Source of the DNA: Fidelibacterota bacterium | GTDB lineage: Bacteria; Fidelibacterota; Marinisomatia; Marinisomatales; TCS56 | NCBI GenBank assembly: GCA_013203015.1 | Contig: JABMPO010000323.1 | Span: forward strand, 1 to 13,375 | Length of the DNA stretch: 13,375 bases | Direction: 5' to 3' | In this document: positions 1-6,304 of the stretch, piece after piece | Layout: every line of letters starts with the position of its first letter | Position numbering within the stretch: the stretch's first letter is position 1 | The notes under the pieces: model-generated | The model's input: only the letters and a program-made list of their open reading frames with translations | Told to the model about the DNA's origin: nothing | Databases searched by the model: none | Translations under genes and position numbers: made by a program

Positions 1-25
1 ACACGTTTTGTTCCGCTAATTTTAC

Positions 26-130
26 TTAGACTCGTCCCTTCTTTTCATCAACTAAATAAAACAAAGTCCCGCCAATCAGGAATAGTAGAATGATAGACTC
101 GATTCTCCAAGGGGCAGTAGTCTGACCCAT
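26..130 (-). pseudogene. Probable C-terminal remnant of a second UMF1-type MFS transporter
   Basis: A 34-codon frame (ATG at 130, TAA at 26-28) encodes one hydrophobic segment followed by a charged tail. Its segment IILLFLIGGTLFYLVD aligns without gaps to ILILFILGGYFLLKVD at the C-terminus of the intact transporter just upstream: 7 of 16 residues are identical and most others are I/L/F exchanges. Both continue into a Lys/Glu/Gly/Arg-rich tail. Upstream, the frame stays open only until a stop just before the 36-bp palindrome, so the rest of a transporter is absent. I infer the 3' stub of a duplicated or replaced gene. Hydrophobic segments align easily by chance, so a real single-span microprotein cannot be excluded; no clear ribosome binding site precedes the ATG. 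Confidence 0.45.
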
Positions 131-159
131 CAATTCAATCTTTGCTGGTAGTGAGGGTG

Positions 160-195
160 AAATTAATATAGCCCCCGCGGGGGCTATATTAATTT
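160..195 (-). terminator. Perfect 36-bp palindrome, likely terminator of the MFS gene
   Basis: Every base from 160 to 177 pairs with 178 to 195. The core is GCCCCCGCGGGGGC flanked by A/T-rich arms (AATTAATATA and its complement). It lies 26 bp past the stop codon of the MFS gene. A GC-rich core followed by an A/T-rich arm resembles an intrinsic terminator in both directions, although there is no long uninterrupted T run. The symmetry would let it act bidirectionally, but no plus-strand gene is visible to its left. A cruciform or protein-binding site is an alternative. Confidence 0.7.
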
Positions 196-221
196 AATCA
201 ACCGATGGATTCTGCTGTCAG

Positions 222-1499
222 CTATTTTGCCAGGTATTCCTCAGCCATCCGTTCACCTTCCTTAATATCCACTTTCAGAAGGAAATATCCTCCCAGTATA
301 AACAGTATCAGTATTGATAAAATACCAAATCGCGGGTTTCCGGTTACGTAGGTGATGGTACCCATCATTACCGGGCCAATGACAGCAGCAAATTTACCCA
401 GCATATTATAGAAACCGTAAAATTCTGCTGCTTTTTCTTTAGGTATGATTCTTGAATAAATGCTGCGGCTCAAAGCTTGGATACCACCTTGAAACATGCT
501 TATTAAAACCGCCAGGGCATAAAAATGCCAGACTGTCTGCATGAAATAGCCAAGAAAAGTAATGAAAGCATAACCCAGTATCCCGATCATTATTGCCTTT
601 TTCACCCCAATTTTGGTGGACAACTTGTAATAGATCATCGTAAATGGAAATGCCAGAAACTGAACCAATAGCAACGCGATGATTAGAGAAGAATCGGGAA
701 AGCCCAAGTCAATTCCGAGACTGAGAGCCATCCGGATAATAGTATCTACACCATCAATATACAGCCAGTAAGCCAGTAAAAACATACCTACAACTTTAAG
801 ATGCTTTATGTCTTTAAAGGTATTTCTCAGTTGAATCCACCCCAGCGGTATCGCTTTAAATATGCTTACCGGCTGATTAATCTTTGGCTCCTCAACCCAC
901 AAAAATAAAGGTATTGTGAATGCCGTCCACCATATTGCAACTGATATAAAGGAAAGTCTGATGGCTGTCGACGGATCTGGTATACCAAACAATTCTGGTT
1001 TCAGGTACATAATTACATTGACCAGGAATAAAACACCACCACCCAGGTAGCCAAGTGAAAATCCCAGCGAAGAAGCATAGTCTACTTTATTTTTAGATGT
1101 GATACTGGGAAGTAATGAATCATAAAAAATATTGCTTGCTGAAAATCCCACTGTAGCCAGGACATACAAAATTACTGCCATCTGCCAGTGACCCTGAGCA
1201 ACCATCCAAAGTCCACCGGTCATTACAATGCCTAGTGAAGCAAAAGTTATGAGGAATTTTCTTTTAGCAGTTCCCTTATCGGCGATTGCCCCAAGAAATG
1301 GCGCCAATGCCGCAACAATTATTGATGCTACCGAGTTAGCAATTCCCAGGTAGAAAGTGCTTTCAGTTGGATTGGTGGGGTTAGCCCAGTAAGCCTTAAA
1401 AAACAATGGAAAAAAACCAGCCATTACAGTAGTCGCAAAAGCTGAATTGGCCCAATCGTAAAAAGCCCAGCCCAAAATTGTTTTTTTTTCTTCAGTCAT
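222..1499 (-). CDS. UMF1-family MFS transporter (Atg22-like)
   Basis: Encodes a 425-residue inner-membrane protein with about twelve hydrophobic segments, the normal size for this family. The N-terminal GWAFYDWANSAF motif (about residues 10-21) is the hallmark of UMF1/Atg22-like major facilitator transporters; a conserved FYDSLLP stretch and a typical MFS loop (DKGTAKRK, about residues 76-83) follow. Substrates of bacterial UMF1 members are largely unassigned. The frame is open upstream to a TTG at 1535, but the ATG at 1499 is chosen because AGGAAGG lies 4 bp before it and the YDWAN motif then falls at the expected distance from the start. It is the last gene in a run with the NamZ homologue and the outer-membrane barrel, 88 bp after the latter, which suggests but does not prove a role in importing a released sugar. 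Confidence 0.93.
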   Translation of the reverse strand: MTEEKKTILGWAFYDWANSAFATTVMAGFFPLFFKAYWANPTNPTESTFYLGIANSVASIIVAALAPFLGAIADKGTAKRKFLITFASLGIVMTGGLWMVAQGHWQMAVILYVLATVGFSASNIFYDSLLPSITSKNKVDYASSLGFSLGYLGGGVLFLVNVIMYLKPELFGIPDPSTAIRLSFISVAIWWTAFTIPLFLWVEEPKINQPVSIFKAIPLGWIQLRNTFKDIKHLKVVGMFLLAYWLYIDGVDTIIRMALSLGIDLGFPDSSLIIALLLVQFLAFPFTMIYYKLSTKIGVKKAIMIGILGYAFITFLGYFMQTVWHFYALAVLISMFQGGIQALSRSIYSRIIPKEKAAEFYGFYNMLGKFAAVIGPVMMGTITYVTGNPRFGILSILILFILGGYFLLKVDIKEGERMAEEYLAK

Positions 1500-1503
1500 G
1501 ATA

Positions 1504-1510
1504 CCTTCCT
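1504..1510 (-). promoter_or_regulatory. Strong ribosome binding site for the MFS gene
   Basis: AGGAAGG on the minus strand is separated by 4 bp from the ATG at 1499. It is the best Shine-Dalgarno match in the window and fixes the start of the transporter, ruling out the in-frame TTG 12 codons upstream. Confidence 0.75.
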
Positions 1511-1519
1511 TTTCCAACG

Positions 1520-1547
1520 GTTTACGGGTCCCCAAACCCGGCTAAAC
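1520..1547 (-). repeat. Imperfect inverted repeat in the leader of the MFS gene
   Basis: Arm GTTTACGGGT (1520-1529) pairs with ACCCG plus TAAAC (1536-1540 and 1543-1547) around the loop CCCCAA, with a 2-nt GC bulge. It sits between the outer-membrane protein gene and the MFS start, about 10 bp before the ribosome binding site. No T run follows on the minus strand, so it is a poor terminator. It could be a leader structure or an mRNA-stabilising hairpin, or it may be chance. Confidence 0.4.
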
Positions 1548-1587
1548 TAAACAATTCTCAGGAATATTTTTAGATTATTTTCAACTG

Positions 1588-3183
1588 TTACCAGGCTTGA
1601 AAATAAGTCGTCATTGCCGCTGTTACTGCGAAATCAGAGAAACTATGCCTGGTAAAAATGGGGCGAGCTATCCCAACTACAAATTCAAATGGTATCGGTC
1701 CGATTTTTTTTAATGGATGAAGATTACGAAATATAATTTTCAGCGAAGGGGTGGCCTGGAGAATCCGGGTGTCGAAAACGATATCATCTTGATAGCGCCG
1801 AAATTGCATATACTCCGCCCATTCTCCATTGACTGAATAAAACTTGTCCCGTACTTTAAAATAAAAAGCAAATGCGGGACATACCCACAATCGTGCCGGC
1901 CAGATTTCTAAATTTCCGCTAATAGCACCCTGCCATTCCCAACCGGGCTGATAACCGAATTCAGTACCGAACTGCGCAATTATGCTATCAGGGTGGGTGA
2001 GATTAGTACCGAACATGGAAACCGGGAAATTCATAAACTCGCGGGTTTTTATGCCAATACCAGTCTGCCAGTTGATACTGACAAACCTCCCGGCGATATT
2101 CCGGTAAAATTCTCCAAAGAATGCCAATGACCATTTGGTGACGCTGGCGCCGATTGCCAGGTCGGAAAACTGCAGCGGTCGATTATTGCTGTCGTAATTG
2201 CTGCCGGTAAATTGACTGAGTTTTTTTCCCAATGGCAATTGCAATCCAAATTGAGCGTAAACGGAATAAAAACTCTGGCGTGACCATACCGGCTTGCCTG
2301 CCAGCAGGTACGTCAAATTGAATGATATATCGCCAAGCCCGGCTGTAGACCTATATTTCGGTAGATACCATTCCAGCAACTCGTCGATTGTTGTTGCGCT
2401 GTCTTCGCTGGCGCTAAAAGGATTGTAACGGGGACCAAAGATAGCATTTGCCAGCGGATCATTTCCGCCCGCTAAAACCTGATTAACGGAATTCATTCCA
2501 TCGTCGGAATATATACGATCTTTTATCGTTAGCAGCATGGAAAGGGTGTCAGGGTTCATTGGGAAAGCCTGGAAAAATTCAGCAAAGTCAGCGAACTGGA
2601 CACGGGCTGAATCATGATAAGTGACAAATTCGGCTAATCCCGGTACGGTTGAGCCCTCCCACAACCATTGCCGGCGCTCCTCAAGTTTTTTAATGTATGG
2701 TATTTCAGCCGAAAATGTAACCCGATTAGAAACGCCATACTCTAATTTGAATGTCTGCTGCTTGATGACACGAGAGTATTTTGTGTTCCTGAAATACCCA
2801 CCAATTATTACCGAATCAGGACCGAAAAAAACAGTTGATAAATCCGGCAGAGTGTCTCCCCAGACTGCTGCAGAAGCAGAATTGTTAAAGTCTCTGATCA
2901 GGTCCCCATAAATAGTGGTGCTGATTGTCAATGAGTCTAAATGATGTAAGTCATAATAGGCATCAGGGTGAAGATGATCATAATATTGGCGGCCGTAATC
3001 TTTGAGATAGAAAAATTGCGGTCCTATTCCCGAATAATCTTTATGTCCAACCCACTTACCGGAACTGGCGGAACCGGCTATCGTTGCCCGCCAGGCGTTA
3101 TTCGGTAAGGTGAAGTAAGTCTGGCAATTAATAATACCTAATAAAGCCGCAAATATCGCAAATGTAGAAAGTTTTGAAACCAT
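1588..3183 (-). CDS. Secreted outer-membrane beta-barrel protein of unknown function
   Basis: Encodes 531 residues with an N-terminal signal peptide (hydrophobic about residues 5-19, cleavage near residue 20 before QTYF). Alternating aromatic and hydrophobic strands throughout, and a C-terminal segment ending in YFQAW, fit an outer-membrane beta-barrel. Two stretches, FKLEYGVSNRVTFSAEIPYI (about 145-164) and GLGDISFNLTYLLAG (282-296), resemble repeats common in MetA/phenol-pathway-type transporter barrels. The region between them (about 165-280) is less barrel-like and rich in acidic residues and could form a large loop or plug. It starts only 3 bp after the stop of the NamZ homologue, with no good ribosome binding site of its own, so translational coupling is likely. 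The barrel assignment is from sequence pattern; the substrate is unknown. Confidence 0.75.
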   Translation of the reverse strand: MVSKLSTFAIFAALLGIINCQTYFTLPNNAWRATIAGSASSGKWVGHKDYSGIGPQFFYLKDYGRQYYDHLHPDAYYDLHHLDSLTISTTIYGDLIRDFNNSASAAVWGDTLPDLSTVFFGPDSVIIGGYFRNTKYSRVIKQQTFKLEYGVSNRVTFSAEIPYIKKLEERRQWLWEGSTVPGLAEFVTYHDSARVQFADFAEFFQAFPMNPDTLSMLLTIKDRIYSDDGMNSVNQVLAGGNDPLANAIFGPRYNPFSASEDSATTIDELLEWYLPKYRSTAGLGDISFNLTYLLAGKPVWSRQSFYSVYAQFGLQLPLGKKLSQFTGSNYDSNNRPLQFSDLAIGASVTKWSLAFFGEFYRNIAGRFVSINWQTGIGIKTREFMNFPVSMFGTNLTHPDSIIAQFGTEFGYQPGWEWQGAISGNLEIWPARLWVCPAFAFYFKVRDKFYSVNGEWAEYMQFRRYQDDIVFDTRILQATPSLKIIFRNLHPLKKIGPIPFEFVVGIARPIFTRHSFSDFAVTAAMTTYFQAW

Positions 3184-3186
3184 TGC

Positions 3187-4500
3187 TCAATACAATAAAA
3201 ATCGCTGGCGAAACTCGGCAAATCTGATAACGTCATGTGCCCAGCGAGCCGGTAAGTATTCCGGTTTTTTCTTTTGTGCCACAAATATCCGTAACAAATC
3301 ATAGCCGATCAGCTTATCAATATAATCACCGTTCCATTTGAACTGGTGGGGATAAAGCTGCTCGATCACTACAATAATTGAAGCTGCCGTTAATAGTGGA
3401 TCGAATACATCCCGGTCAGTAATGGTAAGTTCCAATCCATTGCAGGTCTGCCCCGTGTAAGCTGGTATCTCAGCGATCCGTTGGATTTTTTGCGGTGTGA
3501 AGCTAACGGCGCTGAATTTTACACCAGGCAGTTCCAATTGTTGAATGGTATCATATAAATATAGCCCGGCAATCCAGGGGGCACCAATTCGAAAATAAGG
3601 TTTATCAGTACCTTTACCCACACTGAGATTGGTACCATCAACCAGAGCTGTCCCAATGTACATAATTGTCGCATCAAGTGACTTCAGGTTCGGAGCCAGC
3701 ACGACTTCAGGCAGTCCGGTTTCATCATACCACATTTTTCGTTCCCAGTTCACCATGGGAATGATAGTCAGATCTACCCGAGCTAGGTCTTTCACCCAGC
3801 CCATTTCATTGATCATCAATGAATATTCTCCAACCGTCAAACCATGACGGATGGGCACCAAATGGTAGCCAACAAATGATTGATAACCCAACCTGACAAC
3901 CGGTCCGTCCATAATATCACCTCGAACCGGATTCGGTCGGTCCAGTACCATTACCGGAATTTCGAGTCGGCTGGCGGTTTCCATCATCTTGGTAATCGTG
4001 GTCATATAAGTAAAATAGCGAATTCCAGGATCGGTGATATCAATTAGAATCAAATCGACATCGGTAAGAGACCATTTGGGTGGGATTACATAACGGCCGA
4101 ACAGATTGATAATTTTCGCTCCTGTTACCGGATCCAGGTCATCTTTGCCGCTGAGGCGCACATCATCGTCCTGGCGGCCAAATAATCCATATTCAGGCGT
4201 AAAAATAGTTTTAACGGTGATATCCCACTGGCTATTAATAAAATCCAGTAGGTGCTCACCTTTACGATTAATTGCGGATTGGTTGCACAGTATCGCAATC
4301 CGCTTGCCCTGGAGAGGTTCGAAATCCATTTGTTGCAGAATATCCAGACCGGTGAGAACACCGGGATAAAATGACAAATCGGGTACGGGGTAAATTTTAC
4401 TGTATCGAAATTCCTGACCACAGACCATAGTTGCCAGGCTCAGAAGCACAGGAATGGTCATCTTTAAGTTTCTATATTTTTTCAGGATCGAGCTACCCAC
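3187..4500 (-). CDS. DUF1343 / NamZ-family (GH171) exo-beta-N-acetylmuramidase homologue
   Basis: Encodes 437 residues; characterised NamZ enzymes of this family remove N-acetylmuramic acid from the non-reducing ends of peptidoglycan strands. Family landmarks in order are GKRIAILCNQSAI (65-77), TPEYG (101-105), DITDPGIRYFTY (154-165), LDRPNP (186-191), SFVG (208-211), HGLTVGE (219-225), DGTNLSVGKGT (288-298), and GAPW (306-309). Several motifs differ from the usual family forms: PEHG is PEYG, DxQD is DITD, EGTNxSEGRGT is DGTNLSVGKGT, and the PPSPN stretch is reduced to APN. Activity or specificity may therefore differ. The GTG at 4500 is used because it supplies a basic region (KKYRNLK) before the hydrophobic core (about 14-26), giving a signal peptide with cleavage near VCG/QEF; the ATG at 4461 is an alternative. 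No good ribosome binding site was seen for either. Likely periplasmic or exported. Confidence 0.88.
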   Translation of the reverse strand: MGSSILKKYRNLKMTIPVLLSLATMVCGQEFRYSKIYPVPDLSFYPGVLTGLDILQQMDFEPLQGKRIAILCNQSAINRKGEHLLDFINSQWDITVKTIFTPEYGLFGRQDDDVRLSGKDDLDPVTGAKIINLFGRYVIPPKWSLTDVDLILIDITDPGIRYFTYMTTITKMMETASRLEIPVMVLDRPNPVRGDIMDGPVVRLGYQSFVGYHLVPIRHGLTVGEYSLMINEMGWVKDLARVDLTIIPMVNWERKMWYDETGLPEVVLAPNLKSLDATIMYIGTALVDGTNLSVGKGTDKPYFRIGAPWIAGLYLYDTIQQLELPGVKFSAVSFTPQKIQRIAEIPAYTGQTCNGLELTITDRDVFDPLLTAASIIVVIEQLYPHQFKWNGDYIDKLIGYDLLRIFVAQKKKPEYLPARWAHDVIRFAEFRQRFLLY

Positions 4501-4597
4501 GGATTAAATTTAAACCGGATCAATGAAATGGAGTAAGTAATATATTGTAAGAATTAAGTTATAAAACCTTGCGAAGGCTTCAACCTTTATCGGAAGC

Positions 4598-4629
4598 AAG
4601 TATGCCATCCCTCAAGGGATGGCATACTT
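4598..4629 (-). terminator. Perfect 32-bp hairpin after the hydrolase gene
   Basis: AAGTATGCCATCCCT (4598-4612) is followed by 2 nt and then its exact reverse complement (4615-4629). It begins 5 bp past the hydrolase stop codon and ends the cassette upstream of the NamZ gene. The 15-bp stem is strong, but the minus-strand sequence beyond it (GCTTCCG) has no T run. It may act in Rho-independent termination with a weak tail, protect the mRNA 3' end, or be an intergenic repeat. A smaller CCTTCGCAAGG hairpin followed by TTTT lies just downstream (near 4565-4575). Confidence 0.6.
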
Positions 4630-4634
4630 TATAC

Positions 4635-5492
4635 TTAAAAGATTTTCTTAAAAAAGGTGCCAATCCGATCCCAGAAACCGGCTTCCTGATGGCAATCTGA
4701 ATGGCCACGCTCGGACTGCAACCACAGTTCTGTGCGATCCGAGTTGGACATCGAGTACAGGTATTCTCCCTGCTCAACCGGCACTGTTTGATCCAGAACA
4801 CCATGAATTAGAAGCAGGTGCGTCCTTAAAATGGAGATATTATTCACTGGAGCAATTTCAGCGAATCTGGCACCAATCCTGAATTCCATAAACTTGAATA
4901 ATAACCAGACAAAGGGGAAATATGGAACATATCGCCGGGAAAATTCCAGTTTCATGATAGTCCCGGGATGGGCAAATGCACCCACAGTGACAGCAGCCTT
5001 TATGCGGTCATCGTGGGCAGCAGCGTAGATCGTACCAGCACCGCCAATTGATAATCCCAATACTCCTATCTTCTGATCATCAACTTGCATTTGATCAATG
5101 ATAAAATCTATGGCTGACGAAATATCTTCGGCAAATTTTAACATGGATGAAAATTTATCAGGGTCACTGCTGCCATGGTGACGAGCATCAAAAGCCAGCA
5201 GATTAAAGCCTCGTTCATGTAAATTTCTGATATACGGCAGCATCCGCTCGACGTTACGAGACCAACCATGGACCAGAATTATTGTCGGTTGCCTGGTAGG
5301 GTCACTTCCTGGAATCCACCAGCCATAAAGTGTTTTATCATTCAATGTGGGAAACCTAACTTCTTCGAAATCAATCCCGTACTTTGCCGGTGTGGTTTGA
5401 TGCCCAACCTGAGGTGCGCTGTAAACGCGCGATAATCCCACAATTATTAGAAGAACAATTCCACATATAACGCCGATCCATATTCCAATCAT
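4635..5492 (-). CDS. Membrane-anchored alpha/beta hydrolase
   Basis: Encodes 285 residues. An N-terminal hydrophobic helix (about 2-20) would anchor it in the inner membrane, with the catalytic domain probably in the periplasm. The alpha/beta-hydrolase features are all visible: the oxyanion region LVHGWSRN (73-80), FDARHHGSS (101-109), the nucleophile elbow GLSIGGAG with Ser148 (146-153), Asp234 in HGVLDQTVP, and His264 in ERGHSDC. The order and spacing fit an active serine hydrolase of the BAAT/S9-like or S15-like type (an esterase, lipase or peptidase). The substrate cannot be read from sequence. It follows the DUF4249-like gene by 48 bp and precedes the hairpin at 4598-4629, so it is probably the last gene of the TonB cassette. 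The ATG at 5492 has only a weak purine-rich stretch upstream. Confidence 0.88.
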   Translation of the reverse strand: MIGIWIGVICGIVLLIIVGLSRVYSAPQVGHQTTPAKYGIDFEEVRFPTLNDKTLYGWWIPGSDPTRQPTIILVHGWSRNVERMLPYIRNLHERGFNLLAFDARHHGSSDPDKFSSMLKFAEDISSAIDFIIDQMQVDDQKIGVLGLSIGGAGTIYAAAHDDRIKAAVTVGAFAHPGTIMKLEFSRRYVPYFPFVWLLFKFMEFRIGARFAEIAPVNNISILRTHLLLIHGVLDQTVPVEQGEYLYSMSNSDRTELWLQSERGHSDCHQEAGFWDRIGTFFKKIF

Positions 5493-5540
5493 AATTAAAT
5501 CTCGCTTAGTATATTGGCTAAAATCTGCTGCGAATATAGA

Positions 5541-6293
5541 TCAATTGATCGGCAATGTAAATACTGACACAGCCCCGAAACAACCATACCCGCCCATCAC
5601 AGTATTTACCGCCTCATGATAGGTTTGCGGTTTGATTGTCATGGTACTGGTTTGATACTGAGTCAGATTTGTTTCATAAGCATAAATTGCCAGTCCCACC
5701 GGCTCACCAATCAGATTTGATAAATTCACTTCTGCAATCAAAGTATCACCGTTGCTGAGGTAACGTTGAGTGATCGAATTATAATCGGAAATGACAACAA
5801 TGTCATACATTTCGATTTCTGCCTGCCCGGCAATGGAAACTTGAAATACATTATTTTCAATTAATATGGAACTTGTATCTACCATGGGAATGGCGGGTAC
5901 TGTAACCTCACCGGTAAGCTCTGGTAATCCCGGAGCATTAGCGATCAATTGGTATTGAACTTGTTTATCTGGTGAGAAATCAGGATTGGCATAAATTTCA
6001 CCGTGTAAGCTATCAATGGTGAAAGTAAAATCCCAAGCAGAGGAATCGCTGGCGATGGTTATCGTAGCATTTTCGACTGTTACCACAAATTCCATAGTTG
6101 CTTCCTCGGTTTCCCAGGATCGTTCCACCCGGAAAAATGATGTGCCGGGAATACCATCGTTGCGCAACACACCAAAAATATTGAGACCGGGAATATATTC
6201 GGACTGGATTATCTCGGTTGGCATGGGTCCTGGATCCTGCGGCAGATCACAACTAATCAGGGCAATGAAAATCAATACAAATATTTTCTTCAT
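5541..6293 (-). CDS. DUF4249-like outer-membrane-associated lipoprotein
   Basis: Encodes 250 residues starting MKKIFVLIFIALISC; the lipobox Cys at residue 15 (after Leu-Ile-Ser) marks a lipoprotein. The mature part is rich in beta strands and carries a pattern seen in DUF4249 proteins: an early hydrophobic strand ending in NIFGVLRNDG, a VERSWE stretch, VTVENATITI, and later YQLIANAPGLPELTGEVTVPAIP. DUF4249 proteins are commonly encoded beside TonB-dependent receptors and are thought to sit at the cell surface as substrate-binding partners. The gene follows the receptor with an 11-bp gap. ATG at 6293 is preferred over the in-frame ATG at 6302 because AGGG lies 9 bp before it but directly abuts the earlier one. 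The family call is from pattern recognition; the lipoprotein nature is firm. Confidence 0.78.
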   Translation of the reverse strand: MKKIFVLIFIALISCDLPQDPGPMPTEIIQSEYIPGLNIFGVLRNDGIPGTSFFRVERSWETEEATMEFVVTVENATITIASDSSAWDFTFTIDSLHGEIYANPDFSPDKQVQYQLIANAPGLPELTGEVTVPAIPMVDTSSILIENNVFQVSIAGQAEIEMYDIVVISDYNSITQRYLSNGDTLIAEVNLSNLIGEPVGLAIYAYETNLTQYQTSTMTIKPQTYHEAVNTVMGGYGCFGAVSVFTLPIN

Positions 6294-6304
6294 TTCTAAC
6301 ATCC

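Noticed and set aside
1500..1535. Twelve-residue N-terminal extension of the MFS protein from a TTG
   Set aside because: The extension overlaps the leader hairpin and the AGGAAGG site, and the ATG at 1499 places the family motif at the normal distance from the start.
2621..2911. Plus-strand open frame of 96 codons inside the outer-membrane protein gene
   Set aside because: It lies wholly opposite a signal-peptide-bearing gene, has no recognisable motif or ribosome binding site, and other plus-strand frames of 60-110 codons in the window have the same character; all look like antisense shadows.
4125..4421. Minus-strand frame of 98 codons overlapping the NamZ gene in another frame
   Set aside because: The NamZ frame carries continuous family motifs across the same bases, so this is an out-of-frame shadow and not evidence of a frameshift.
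4420..4500. NamZ homologue as a lipoprotein
   Set aside because: The only Cys near the signal peptide end is preceded by Met-Val, which does not fit a lipobox; ordinary signal peptidase cleavage after VCG fits better.
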